Of a stretch of 64,000 nucleotides of DNA, positions 1-11,400 are shown piece after piece. The position numbers and the translations under genes are program-made. Source of the DNA: Protonemura montana. Lineage: Eukaryota; Arthropoda; Insecta; Plecoptera; Nemouridae. Where the stretch lies: NCBI GenBank assembly GCA_947568835.1, contig OX387608.1, forward strand, positions 3,448,001 through 3,512,000. The letters are read 5' to 3'. The notes beneath the pieces were generated by a model. That model did not search any database. It was given only the letters and a program-made list of their open reading frames with translations, and had not been told where the DNA came from. Position 1 is the first letter of the stretch, and each line of letters begins with the position of its first letter.

Positions 1-1
1 C

Positions 2-1703
2 TTTCCCCCACCCACCGACCCACTCGGCACATATCCGCGCAGCCTTGCCCCACTGCGCAGACCAACCAGCCTGACCAGGGACGGTGCGCAGCTCGCCGCC
101 TTGCGCGCAGCGCGTCGCCCCGAGCTGACACGTCGTTCCACCAGTCTCAAAATGGAGGGCGAAATGAGCACGGTTACCACCAACCAAGAGCTGTATCCGG
201 CGCACGCCTGCCGTGGTCGTCGTCACAGTAAACGCGTGCCGACTGTGCTGAAGAGCGAGGGAGAGATGCTGAAGACCACGGAGAGTCACGAAAAGTTCGT
301 CGTGTTCCACGATGTCGTCCGACCCTCGTTGCTGCGACGTCACTCATGTCTGCGTCTCGAGGGGAGCTACGCGCACGCGCCCGAGTATAACGAGATCTTC
401 AGGGGCGTGCCTCTGATCGAGAGGGCGGTCTCCAAGAGGCGGCCTGATCAGCTGAAACTCGAGGGGGCGGTGGCAGACAAGTCTGAGACAAGGGCGAGCT
501 TCTGCAACGACGTCTTCGGCGAAGAGACGAGGCAAGAGATCGTTCGACGCGAGAGTGGAATACAGAAGGAGGGAGTGTTTGACCATCCTGAGCCTCGGAT
601 TGACAAGCCTAAGGGGCTTGAACCTAATACCCTGGGGTTGCTCGACCTAGGGTTGAGATACGAACCCACTAAGAGGTATCCCGGTGAGAAGCGACATGCC
701 GCCAGGTTGCCCGACAAGACGCTGGAGGGCGACGAGGAGAGGAAAGAAGAGAGGCGACGAAGGGAAAATATTTTTGACGGCAACGCAATGAAGGTGGTGA
801 TGGGTAACGCGGGAAATCAAGAGGAACGAAGCGTGAGAGAAGCCAAGGGTAGCATTTTTGTAGGCAAAGAAATGAAAGCCGTGATGGACGATGCGAAGTT
901 GAAGGAGGCACGGCGAAGGCGAGACACACAAGACGCGGTTCCATTGGGTCCTGGCGAGGCGTTGGACAGGGAGGGCCGTGGAGCGAGGGAAACAAAGGAA
1001 AACATCTTCGAGGGCAAGGAGATGAAACAGGTGATGCATGACATGCAAGTGGTCGGTGCTGCCACCACGCAAGCGCAGCAACGACCTGCGTTGAAACCCG
1101 ATGCGCACGCCGCTGTCGACCAGGCGTACCGCGAGATTTTCGTGGACATCAAGCGTGAGCTGGACTCCAGAAGACCGGGACCCACGGTCGACAACGCCTT
1201 GAACGAGGCAAGAAAGTCGCAGCCAGAGAAGACCACGCCCCCTGTGAAGGTCACTGAAGCCACGCCTCTACTGGAAGGGAGACGTTTGCCGAGGCGGCCG
1301 CCTCCAGCTGAGACCCGTCGACAGCCTGATATCTTCCCAACGAGCCCTGCCGACGCGCTCCGAAGCAGGCGGCCAAGCGCCGAGTTCGCACGAAGCAGGC
1401 CGGTCTCGCCCGAGCCCACCCGAGGTGGCGCGGGACGCAAGGAGTTTGTTGACTACTCGTGTAAGGAGAGTCTGGGTGGAGTGCGCACGCGCGCTGCACC
1501 CAGGACGCACCTCGGCGTAGGCGCAGAGAGGTTCACGGCGTTCCACGTTCTAGCCAAAGCCGACGAGGGCGTTGTTGCGCCGTTGAGGGAACGGTCGCCG
1601 TCGCCGTCGTACCGGCTGCTCGTGGTGCCTGTCGATGGACGTGAGGGGAGGCCGCGGTTCAGGAGGAGTGCCCAGGGGTCGGCACCTCGTTCGCCAACCA
1701 GGA
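2..1703 (+). CDS. 5'-partial exon of a repeat-rich basic protein, SAXO/MAP6-like in style
   Basis: The frame is open from base 2, so the true start lies upstream or in an earlier exon; the first ATG in frame is at about 152. The protein is Arg/Glu/Lys-rich. Four motifs of the form LK-x-EG (LKMEGEM, LKSEGEM, LRLEGSY, LKLEGAV) recur every 34 residues exactly, at about residues 49, 83, 117 and 151, and a fifth weaker one (IQKEGVF) follows 36 residues later. A second repeat class follows: ENIFDGNAMKVVM, SIFVGKEMKAVM and ENIFEGKEMKQVM. Such LKxEG repeats resemble microtubule-associated repeat proteins of the SAXO/MAP6 kind in general layout; this is analogy, not an identification. I see no enzyme motif, signal peptide or membrane segment. 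The exon is far more GC-rich than its surroundings. It can end at a GTGAGT donor at 1704-1709; unspliced reading would stop at 1712-1714 (protein end TRSES). Confidence 0.7.
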
Positions 1704-1725
1704 GTGAGTCCTAGCGCAGTGATGT

Positions 1726-1805
1726 GGCCTTGGGTTACATGGCCTTGGGTTACACGGCCTTAGGTTACACGGCCTTGGGTTACATGGCCTTGGGTTGGGT
1801 TACAT
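1726..1805 (+). repeat. 15-bp minisatellite (about 5 copies)
   Basis: The unit GGCCTTGGGTTACAT repeats five times with small changes (CAC for CAT, TAGG for TGGG); the last copy has an extra GGGTT. It starts just after the stop codon of the unspliced reading and lies inside the proposed 1704-2313 intron. Confidence 0.9.
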
Positions 1806-1824
1806 TGCTCGAGTCACGCACGTT

Positions 1825-1990
1825 GCACCAACATCAGGCTAAACTTGGCTTGGACTCGGTTGTATACGTACGCATAGATAGAGGAACGCAAGTGTTAGGG
1901 CACATGTGTACAACTATTGCCCTTTTTTGCGCATTAACTCCTAAACGCAGCCCGCAGAGCAGACTTGGCTCCTCCACGCTCTATCCCGGA
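1825..1990 (-). repeat. Single diverged copies of a 32-bp and a 46-bp repeat
   Basis: 1825-1854 is the reverse complement of the 32-bp unit tandem at 59146-59275 (core AACATCAGGCTAAACTTGG). 1936-1984 is the reverse complement of the 46-bp GC-rich unit seen at 31622-31740 and 60868-60950 (core GCAGAGCAGACTTGGCTCC). An AATAAA lies downstream at 2067-2072 and could serve the unspliced form of the upstream gene. Confidence 0.6.
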
Positions 1991-2313
1991 AACTTGTTTT
2001 AAACCCGCAGTTCAGTCTCAAGATTTGAAATTCTCTGAATCAATGACATTTTGCAAACTTCAAGCAAATAAATTCAGACAACAAACGTAAAACAAGAAAA
2101 ATCTAGTTTTTAGCGCAGAGTTGAAATGAAAAGTGAATGTTTTGTGATATAAAAATACGCTACTATTTCCATTTTTTCACAGCCACTATGATAATGCAAT
2201 ACAAATAAGTAAGAATCAAGAAACCCCTGCACACATGTTGTAAAAAACTAGGCGCCATACACATCTAATAAGCCGTGAGACCCGGCTTCAAATTTCTCTC
2301 TCTGTTCCCGTAG

Positions 2314-2636
2314 CGGTCTCCGGTTCGACCACCACCAACACCGGCTCCGGGTCGGCGAACAGGTCACTGACCCCAACCAAATCACCGAGGTCACCCAAAA
2401 GATCACCGAGGTCACCGCGCCGGTCGCCAAAGTCAAGAAAGGCGTCCCCCGTGACGCAGCCGCACGCGTTCCTCGTCCTCGACGGTAACAACAACGACGC
2501 CGGTCACCACGACGACGAAGTTTGCCAGAGGAAGACGTACCTCGAGTTGCCGGGAGGCGACGCTGTTAGTGCGAGGAAAGAAGTAGTTGACAGTCATTGG
2601 ATGGCGCCGTGGTACGAGAATCCAACCTCTTCATGA
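2314..2636 (+). CDS. Likely 3'-terminal coding exon of the same gene, Ser-Pro-Arg-rich tail
   Basis: A polypyrimidine tract ending in CCCGTAG (2292-2313) is followed by an open frame to the TGA at 2634-2636. The first 2 bases (CG) complete the codon left with one base by the donor at 1703/1704, so the phase fits and gives Thr at the join. The exon encodes about 106 residues: a Ser/Thr-rich start, a basic tract SPRSPKRSPRSPRRSPKS, then a non-repetitive acidic/His region (DGNNNDAGHHDDEV) and a C-terminus ending NPTSS. The upstream exon also ends in SP/R-rich sequence (SAPRSPTR), so composition is continuous across the join. The 610-bp intron holds the 15-bp minisatellite. No polyadenylation signal is evident just after the stop. 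Splicing is inferred from sequence only. Confidence 0.5.
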
Positions 2637-2820
2637 ATCATCAGTGACGTCGATGAAACTATCGAGGTGTCATGAAAGTCCCTTTTAATTCCTCTGTGGA
2701 TGTCGTGACCATCACATGGCCGACAATATGACGTCACGTATCTAGCCCTACGAGGGCAGGAATACTCTTCATCGCCTCTGTGCTAGGCTTGTTAACAATC
2801 AAGGTGGAATTGGGACTGCA

Positions 2821-3586
2821 CCACTGATCAAACTGGATAGAGCATAAGATCCAGCCAGCTAATCTCTAATAACATGGATAGAGCATAGGATCCAGTCAGC
2901 TGATCTCAAATAACCTGAATAGAGCTTAGGATCCAGCCATCTGGTCTCAAATAACCTGGATAGAGCATAAGATCCAGCCAGCTAATCTCAAATAACCTGA
3001 ATAGAGCTTAGGATCCAGCCAGCTGATCTTAAATAACCTGGATAGAGCATAGGATCCAGCCAGCTGATCTCAAAGAACCTGGTTAGAGCATAGTATCCAG
3101 CCAGCTGATCTCAAATAACCTGGATAGAACATAGGATCCAGACAGCTGATCTCAAATAACCTGGATAGAGCATAGGATCCAGCCAGCTGATCTCAAACAA
3201 CCTGGATAGAACATAGGATCCAGTCAGCTGATCTCAAATAACCTGGATAGAGCATAGGATCCAGTCAGCTGATCTCAAACAACCTGGATAGAACATAGGA
3301 TCCAGCCAGCTGACAAAAATTGAAGTTAGCCAATCCATTGTTAGCAACAGGTAGGAGGCAATGCCTTGAATTTCGTGGCGTCGCTATGATTTCACTGCTA
3401 ATTTGAACGTTTTTGAAACAAGTTTTCAACCAATATTGACCATTAAAGCGATGAAAACCACAAAAACTACCGAAGAAAAGCACGGGTTCTTTGAGAGACC
3501 TGGGAAATCAGGGACTTTCAAGATGGCGGCCATGGCTTCAAAGTGTCTCCATGGCAATCGCTATCCAGATTGTTTGAGGTCAGTGG
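2821..3586 (+). mobile_element. 41-bp-family inverted-repeat element with about 12-unit array
   Basis: The left end CCACTGATCAAACTGGATAG and right end CAGATTGTTTGAGGTCAGTGG are inverted repeats. A 41-bp tandem array (2840-3316; unit contains CTGATCTCAAATAACCTGG, then AGCATAGGATCCAGCCAG) fills the left side. A 270-bp body follows with AAGATGGCGGC at 3520-3530. The flanks actgca (2815-2820) and actgaa (3587-3592) match at 5 of 6 bases, a possible 6-bp target duplication. No coding capacity, so it must be non-autonomous. Confidence 0.75.
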
Positions 3587-3592
3587 ACTGAA

Positions 3593-4608
3593 GTTGAGAG
3601 ATCGCACGCCATCGCCAATTGGCTGCGATCGCTTTATTGTACGCGAACTTAGATATTGAATATATTTTTGGTCGGACTGAGTTTCTAGGAAGAGTTTAGT
3701 GAGTTAATGTATTAATAGTGTTGAAACAAAGCTTTATACATGTTTAAGCAATTCGATAATTTCAGCGTTTTATCGCGTTTAAAAAAAAAAACATTCTAGC
3801 TTCAAACGAAACAATAGCAAGACACTGCCCGATTGGTTCTTATTTCAAGGCCACACCGATGAACAAACAGAATTACTTCCAAATAAATTCAAACTATCTA
3901 GCTTTGTCGTTTCGGCCCTCAAGTCAGATAAACTCTATTTTCAACGCAATTGTGTCACGATTGTGGCGAGAATATTTTACAGAAACGAAACGACGTCGCA
4001 AATGAATACATTGTTAGCCAAGGGCAGGCAACCACTCGCTGTCGAAATGATCTTCATGAATAACATAACCCCGATCCGACAGCACCTGCATTGGAGCCGA
4101 CGCCGCGGAGGCGTTTTAAAAAAACATGAGGGTCTTATTATTCAAGCTGTAAGTACGCACAGCTGGGCTAATAAAATATTATAATTAAAACCACTTCTAT
4201 TTCTGTCTGTTGTTCTTGGTAGAGCTTGGTAACGCACGTCATCTAGTTCGAGCAGAGAATGTCAAGGCATCGAGCTGGCATCGGCAGGAACCTACGGAAC
4301 CGCGATCTGTTCTGCTGATTTCAGCCACGCAATTTGAAAATACTTTCCCGATCTTTTCGCCCAACCTTGACACGCTTGGCACGCTGCACCCGGTCGCCAC
4401 CTGGCACCGAACCCCAAATCACTGCCCCCTACGTCGTGCGTGGCGTGTCGAACGCGAATTTAAGTGGCCGTTATCGATCGGGCCGTCGTGCTTGTAGCTT
4501 TGCAAGCGCTCGCTAGATGGCAGCACGTGGCGGCTGGATGCGATGCGGTGGCACTTTGTGGTGAAGATTTGGCGAACTAGGGTTGCTTGTATTTGATGGT
4601 TTTGATTG
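3593..4608. other. Unique sequence, no supported gene
   Basis: AT-rich sequence with a poly-A run near 3780. A short open frame around 3982-4148 ends near a GTAAGT and follows TTTTACAG, but its translation is not recognisable; I do not call it an exon. Confidence 0.4.
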
Positions 4609-5115
4609 ATTGGTGGAGTTTAACGATGCATTGTTTTGAAAACTTGACACCGGTCTCATGGCGTTGATGCATGAGTGGTTGATGATGGAGTTAACCTAGT
4701 TTTGGAGTCAAGAGCTTGTAAAAGAGCCTACTTCTGTCGAAGAGCATCTAGGGGACCACCGGCTTAACTTTATTTCCGAGGGACAGTAAAACGCGAACAA
4801 TAGGATTCCTCCACAAATCCATGCTGTCGAGAGGTTGATAAGCGTTGCGAGTGAAGTTGTTTTACTAACTTTCATCCCTACAACCTCTCTCCCGAACAGA
4901 ACTGGTCATGTGTATGATGGTCACCCATTCAATACCTGACCCAGCGCAGTGTTGCTTAACTTTCATTCCTCCAACCTTTCTCCCGAACAGAACTGGTCAT
5001 GTGTATGATGGTCACCCATTCAATACCTGACCCAGCGCAGTGTTGCTTAACTTTCATTCCTCCAACCTTTCTCCCAAACAGAACTGGTCATGTGTATGAT
5101 AGGCACCCATTCAAT
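4609..5115 (-). mobile_element. 5S-rRNA-derived SINE, minus orientation, 3 tandem 5S segments
   Basis: Reading the minus strand, repeated 91-bp 5S-like segments (GTTAAGCAACACTGCGCTGG, TATTGAATGGGTGACC) are followed by the SINE body (CAACCTCTCGACAGCATGG) and a tail ending in the reverse complement of TTTAACGATGCATTGTTTTG. The 5S A-box, intermediate element and C-box regions are recognisable, as in SINE3-class elements. It abuts another copy head to head at about 5115. Confidence 0.8.
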
Positions 5116-5588
5116 GTGAGATCACCGAAGTTAAGCAACACTGCGCTGGGTCAGGTATTAGATGGGTGACCATCATACACATGACCAGTTCTGTTCGGGA
5201 GAGAGGTTGGAGGGATGAAAGTTAAGCAACACTGCGCTCGGTCAGGAATTGGGTGGGTGACCATCATACACATGACCAGTTCTGTTCGGGAGAGAGGTTG
5301 GAGGGATGAAAGTTAGTACAGCAACTTCACTCGCCTTGCTTAAAAACCTCTCGACAGCATGAATTTGTGGAGGAATTCTATTGTTCGCGTAGTACCGTCC
5401 TTCGGAAGGGACGTTGAGCCGGTGGTCCCCTTGGTCTTCGACAGAAGTAGGCTACGTGCCGGCACCGGGTTTCCCCTCCTCCCTTCGCGACTAGATTAGG
5501 AACATCATCATTCACTTACTTACAGACACCATTAGGCCAGTGCTACATGACCCGTTGTCAAAACAGTGCGTCGTTAAACACCTCCGAT
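5116..5588 (+). mobile_element. 5S-rRNA-derived SINE, plus orientation, 2 tandem 5S segments
   Basis: GATCACCGAAGTTAAGCAAC at about 5120 starts the 5S part and a second copy follows 91 bp later. The body includes GTCCTTCGGAAGGGACGTTG, a poly-pyrimidine stretch and the tail CAGTGCGTCGTTAAACACC. With the preceding copy it forms a head-to-head inverted pair. Confidence 0.8.
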
Positions 5589-6559
5589 CACTTCTGATAT
5601 CTTATGTCTAAACCAATCTGCTGCGGGTATGGCGGCAAAATATGGGACACGACTGGAAGGGCGCGAAAGATTTTGCACGCGAGACGGATTTGCAAGTAAT
5701 AACATCATATACTTACCTAAAAGTTATAAATCATCAAACTTGCCGCTCTCAAAACTTGCCGAGCACGATGAAATCTCGTTAATGCTCATATTAATTAGCG
5801 TGAGCTTTCCGTCGATATTAAATTTAAACTTGAAGTCAAAACAAAAATTCTCTCCGAATGCAACGTTGCCAGTCACCAATAGAACCTCCCCGCAACCTAT
5901 TTCCGCATCGAAGGTGACCTGGAGAGATGTGGCAACTTCAGTTTTGCGACCGTGCCAAGCTGTTTGCTATCACGATAAACAGCCAAGGGACCGTGGTTTG
6001 AATGCATTATCATAAAGATCCAACCCTAGTCAATGATCAGCATAAACTTTGAATTTAATGCAGACAGAGATTCCGGGACCCAAAACAAAAGACAGAGAGA
6101 AACTTGGATAGCCTTTTTGGTTCTGCAACTTTTTGTTCAAGAATTTCATAACAACATTGCATAACGCAAGTCACTTTATCGTGTCCATCTAAAGCTCGAT
6201 AATGTTAATAAGCTCAAAAGCATTATAATAGACTTGAGGAAAGTTGGATACGGCATACCTCCAAGCATCGCAGAGTTCTTCCATTTATGAGTTGTTGAAA
6301 TAAGTTGCTGAATGGGAAGGTTGAATCTTCCTCTGTGCAAATCCTTCCGCTTCCTGCCTCCTGCCCCATTACTTTTGCCGTCGTAAGAAACTTTGGTTCC
6401 TTAGTGCATTGATCTAGATGCTAGCTTACTGCGTCGATACAGAGAACTGTTCTTCCGTGAAGGCGAGCGCGTGATTTGTGGACACCTACAATCTCAGCAT
6501 CACCAGCCAAGCTGGACCAAGTCGCATAGCCTCCAGACGAGAAGGTATTCCTAGGGCAA
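5589..6559. other. Unique sequence, no supported gene
   Basis: A 128-codon open frame (5629-6015, plus) exists but shows no recognisable domain and no splice context; it is probably chance. Nothing else seen. Confidence 0.4.
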
Positions 6560-7320
6560 TGATCTTAAATAACCTGGATAGAGCATAGGATCCAGCCAGC
6601 TGATCTCAAATAACCTGGATAGAGCATAGGATCCAGCCAGCTGATCTCAAATAATCAGGATAGGGCATAGGATCCAGCCAGCTGATCTCAAATAACCTGG
6701 ATAGAGCATAGAATCCAGCCAGCTGATCTCAAATAACCTGGATAGAGCATAGGATCCAGCTAGCTGATCTCAAACAACCTGGATAGAGCATAGAATCCAG
6801 CCAGCTGATCTCAAATAACCTGGATAGAGCATAGGATCCAGCCAGCTGATCTCAAATAACCTGGATAGAGCATAGGATCCAGCCAGCTGATCTCAAATAA
6901 TCAGGATAGGGCATAGGATCCAGCCAGCTGATCTCAAATAACCTGGATAGAGCATAGAATCCAGCCAGCTGATCTCAAATAACCTGGAGAGATCATAGGA
7001 TCCAGCCAGCTGATCTCAAATAACCTGAATAGAGCATACGATCTAGCCAGCTGGTCAAAATTTAATTAAGGTAACCCATTGTTGGCAACAGGCAGGAGTC
7101 CCCAAATCTTTGGTTTCGCTTTTCTTTCAATGAGAGTTCTTCAAACAAGTTTTTAACCAACTTTGACCATTAAAGCGATAAAATCTGCAAAAATTACGAA
7201 AACTACTGATGAAAACACTTAAATTAGCACGGGCTCTTTGAGAGAACTCAAAATCATTAGCTTTCAAGATGGCAGCCTTGGCTTCGCAGTCTCTTTAGAC
7301 AGGTAATTCGAGATCCACGG
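6560..7320 (+). mobile_element. 41-bp-family element, about 12-unit array plus body
   Basis: Array at 6560-7053, then body with CCCATTGTTGGCAACAGGC and AAGATGGCAGC near 7267. The right inverted repeat is degenerate (GTAATTCGAGATCCACGG). Within the array a block of about six units is repeated (the variant AATAATCAGGATAGGGCATAGG occurs at 6651 and 6897, 246 bp = 6 x 41 apart), showing unequal exchange by multi-unit blocks. Confidence 0.75.
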
Positions 7321-7740
7321 TACGGAGGTAGGTACTCCATGTTTCATGTCATCGTACAAACAGTCTACAAGTCGCAGTAAATGGTACAATATTTATTCAA
7401 TCAATCAATTACATTCCATACGTGTTCGCTCACGTAAAATAATATCACAATCAAACATTCTTCAGACACATGAACTTGACAATATCAAAGGGACGTATTG
7501 CTTAGAGCTAGAAATTAAAATAAATCCAACTCATGACGTTCTTTCATAACTCCACAGATCAGAACATTCAACGTTTAATGATGCAGATTGTAAAACGTTT
7601 TTAAATATCGCAGAAATGCACGAAAATTCTCAGACAAGAGCGACGGAAGTTGCAGAAAAATGTCGTCGCCATCTTGAAATGACTGGTTACAATGTTTGGT
7701 GACACTGACAGAACGAAGAGATTGAGAACGGGTTGTGTTG
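7321..7740. other. Unique sequence, no supported gene
   Basis: AT-rich; only short unrecognised open frames on either strand. Confidence 0.4.
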
Positions 7741-8194
7741 ACTGATTTCAAATAACCTGGGTAGAGCATAGGATCCAGCCAACTGATCTCAAATAACCTG
7801 GATAGAGCATAGGATCCAGCCAGCTGATCTCAAATAACCTGGATAGAGCATAGGATCCAGCCAACTGATCTCAAATAACCAGGATAGAGCATATGATTCA
7901 GCCAGCTGATTAAAATTGAAGTCAGGCAATCCATTGTTGGCAACAGTTAGGAGTCACTGAAACGAGGTGTCCCTATGATTTCAATGCTAATTTTAAAGTT
8001 TTTCAAACACGTTTTCAACCAATTTTGACCATTAAAACGGTAAAAACTACAAAAAACCACAAAAACTTTTGATAAAAACATTGAATAACACGGTGTCTTT
8101 GAGAAAACTTAAAATCAGAGCCTCTCAAGATGGCTGCCTTGGCTTCAAAGTTAAGTTCATGGCCACCGTTATCTAGGTTATTTGAGATCAGTAG
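7741..8194 (+). mobile_element. 41-bp-family element with short (4-unit) array
   Basis: The left end ACTGATTTCAAATAACCTGG and right end CTAGGTTATTTGAGATCAGT are clear inverted repeats. Only about four 41-bp units (7741-7905) precede the body, making this the shortest array of the family here and close to an ancestral element structure. Confidence 0.8.
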
Positions 8195-9078
8195 TTGTTT
8201 CTGAGAAGATAGGTTTGGTTAAGCTGAGCTGCATGAGACGATATATTTAGACAAGAATTGTTATAGCTAAGCCATTTGAATCGACCAAGCAATGTTGTGA
8301 CTCGTCCATTAGTTCTCTGATATTTCTTGGTTTGGTTGACTACAGACAGAAAGGTTAGCATTGCACGGGCTTCCATTACATTGAAAACACTGTACAGAGA
8401 AAATTACGACAGCAGTTACTAGTACAGAATAAGGGTAACATAGCGCAACAATGTGCAGTTTGCATGTAAGCTCGTAACAGTAGTTGACAGTAAGTAATAA
8501 GAGTAAGTACATGAGTATATGCAACAGCTTGCGAACAACGAAGAACATTACAAGTAATACGATATGTTTAGTTTAGACAGGTTATGCATGGGGAATACAG
8601 GTGTGGGATATGTGACCAGTTTTCAGTTAGTGGGGGGGCGTTTTGCCATCACGAGGCGTGCAGAGGCGTTTTGGGCAAAAACCGCTTGGCCAAGCCTTGG
8701 TCGACAAAAGGTTGAGCAAAAGTTGCCGATGATGAAATTCGATATCATATTGTCACTTTTACAGGAAAACGACGAAATCTGTCCAAATCGAAAAAGTTAC
8801 ACTGAATAAAAAAACAGAGTCGCTTGACAAAAATATCATGGCTACTTGGATGATTCTGCCAGTCAAATGACGTACCATCATGGCCGCTGGATTTTTAGAT
8901 TTGAACAGAGTCTCAGCGCTAATTTAAAGAATTCTGCTAAACAAAGAAGTTGGCGATTAAAACGCTTTCAACAAATACGAATCAAATTATCGAGTAATGT
9001 ACAACAATTAAGTCAAGTATTGAAAATGCAATCATTAAAGTTTGAATCCAGTCTTAAATGTGTGTAATTAGCGAAAAA
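8195..9078. other. Unique sequence, no supported gene
   Basis: Several 60-80-codon open frames on both strands, none with recognisable motifs or good splice context. Confidence 0.4.
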
Positions 9079-9190
9079 TTTGTTAACTCTCAAAAAGACG
9101 GTGACCCCACCTAGCAGCAACGGCCACTTTCGCTGATCAGTTGGTAAGACTTTTAAACATAAGCACAGTGACTCTTACTAAGCCTCCAAA
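9079..9190. mobile_element. Fragment of the second inverted-repeat element (47-bp family)
   Basis: GACGGTGACCCCACCTAGC and the terminal TTTTAAACATAAGCACAGTGACTC-like end match the right part of the element at 14894-15270. The left half is missing or unrecognisable. Confidence 0.5.
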
Positions 9191-9504
9191 CCCAATGCCA
9201 TGACCTTGAAATAGGAATGAAGCCAGCCATTCTCACGCAGAGGTCATGTGTTCTGGGGTCAATGTCAGGAACCAAGGTCACACGGCAAGGTCACGAATTT
9301 AAATTCCGATTAAACCTCGCTGTGTTTGCACTTACTCTTGAGTTATTTTTAGAAATTCTTGCTTTGTGATTGGTCCGTCCTTACCACGCCTATGCCATCA
9401 TAAGGTCGGTAGCAGAGGAAGTCCTAAGAGGAGGCTTACGGGACATTCCTACCAACCCCCTTCGAGACTAGCACACCTCGAATTCCAAATAGCCACGTTT
9501 GGTT
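9191..9504. other. Unique sequence, nothing recognised
   Basis: No open frame, RNA or repeat family seen in this stretch. Confidence 0.3.
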
Positions 9505-10200
9505 ACATGAGCATAGGATCCATGTCAGCTGACCTCAAATAACCAAGATAGAGCAAGGGTTCCAGCCAGCTGATCTTAAATAACCTGGATAAGGCATAGG
9601 ATCCAGCCAGCTGATCTTAAATAACCTTAACAGAGCATAGGATCCGGTCAGCTGATCTCAAATAACCAAGATAGAGCATAGGATCCAGCCATCTGATCTC
9701 AAATAACCTGGATAAGGCATAGGATCCAGCCAGCTGATCTTAAATAACCAAGATAGAGCATAGGATCCAGCCGGCTGATCTCAAATAACCTAGATAGAGC
9801 ATAGGATCCAGCCAGCTGATCTCAAATAGCTTGGATAGAGCATAGGATCCAGCCAGCTGGTTTCAAATAACCTGGATAGAGCATAGGATCCAGGCAGCTT
9901 ATCTCTTATAACCTGGATAGAGCATAAGATCCAGCCAGCTGATCAAAAATAGAGTCAGACAATTCATTGTTGGCAACAGGTAATAGTCCCTAAATACGAG
10001 ATGTACCTTTGATTTCAATGCTTATTTTAAAATTTCTTAAACACCTTTTCAACCAATTTTGGTTAATGAAGCGGTGAAAACTACGAAAACCACAAAACTA
10101 CCGATGAAAACTCTTAAAATAGCTCGGTCTCTTAGAGAGAACTGAAAATCAGGGACTCTCAAGATGGCTACCTTGGCTTTTTGTGGCAACTGCTATCCAC
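9505..10200 (+). mobile_element. 41-bp-family element, about 11-unit diverged array plus body
   Basis: The array at 9505-9947 carries many private variants (GATAAGGCATAGG, AACCAAGATAGAGC). The body ends near CAACTGCTATCCACTCGG, where the right inverted repeat is lost. Confidence 0.75.
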
Positions 10201-11400
10201 TCGGCCACCTCCCGATACATTTGTATCATTTTCTCACTCAAGGTCGTGTGTATAAGAGACGCCGTCCCTTTCCCTCGGCCGTACCGCATCGTTCCAAGTC
10301 CCAAGTCCCAAGTCCCAAGTCCCAAGTCCCAAGTCCCAAGTCCCAAGTCCCAAGCCCCAAGTCCCAGCGGCACGGGAAGCATGAAAAAGCATTTGTCACG
10401 CGCCGAACTAGATTACACTCGGGATTGCAGAGAGTGATAAATGAGCTCTCATTGGCAAGAGCTGTGCACCATGTCTCACTCCTCGGCAAGCGGCGGCCGT
10501 GGGACGCGCGCCAGCTGCCGACAATGTGGCTATTGGCACGCGTTGCTCGCTATTCGCCACGCACCTCCGCGCGGCGGCACGCGTGGTAATAGATTAACGT
10601 GGCGTGGAAATTCGCTTGGGACGTTGTTGGGAAGGGGAGGTGTTTCCCTCTCTGACGTCATTGTGTGGGGTGTTAGCGAGACGATGCAGTTATTGGAGAT
10701 TGAAACGGGATTTGAGTCACGTTTCGCTTGGTCTTGTTATGACCCAGTTGCAGCGGGTTTCACAGATGCTACGCTTGAAGTGAGATACGTTTCTGTGATT
10801 TGATACCAGCATGTATTCCCTGACCTATGTTAACATGAACCAACTATCCCCCCTCCGACCCACCCATTTGTTAAATGCATGTACTTTGAAATATGAGCGC
10901 TTTTCATCCGTATATTGCCACGAATGAATTTTAACAAATAATTAAGTAGTTTAAAAATATGTTTCATTCTCGTAATCGTTTCACGAGTACCTAGATACGT
11001 TTCAATTAACTATTTCGTCGTCAAACAGAGCCGATATTAAATTTGTCTATTCGGCGAAAATTGTTCAAAGCGGTTCTTGGCACTTTAAAAACATGTATAT
11101 ATATATATAAACACGCGGTGGGATTTACTTTCCCGCGAAGTAAATTGCTGGAAGGCTCCCAATTATTTTCAGCTTACAACGCGAGAGCTACTCGGCCGAT
11201 GTGCTTTTGCGAGGAACGGAGTTTCTTAGTGGCCAATCAGCGTGCAGCTCGTTGAAAGGGAAATCTTAAGCTCGATTGTTGACAATTTCAAGAACGCGGT
11301 GCCGCGCGTGGGTGGAGTACAACGGCCTTCTACGAATCATTTCCTACATAACTTGGTTTGGTGGCTTTGAAAAACAACTGCTGTTATTGCTACAACTCTG
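10201..11400. other. Unique sequence with a 7-bp microsatellite and a CpG-rich block
   Basis: 10296-10366 is a run of AAGTCCC (about 10 copies), open in several frames. 10440-10600 is CpG-rich (CGGCGGCCGTGGGACGCGCG), possibly a regulatory or old coding region, but no conserved protein motif or splice pair is convincing. A (TA)n run lies at about 11095-11110. Confidence 0.4.
10296..10366 (+). repeat. 7-bp tandem repeat (AAGTCCC)n
   Basis: About ten uninterrupted copies; one variant has AAGCCCC near the end. Confidence 0.9.

Noticed and set aside
3982..4148. Possible exon between TTTTACAG and GTAAGT
   Set aside because: AT-rich, no recognisable peptide, no phase-matched neighbours.
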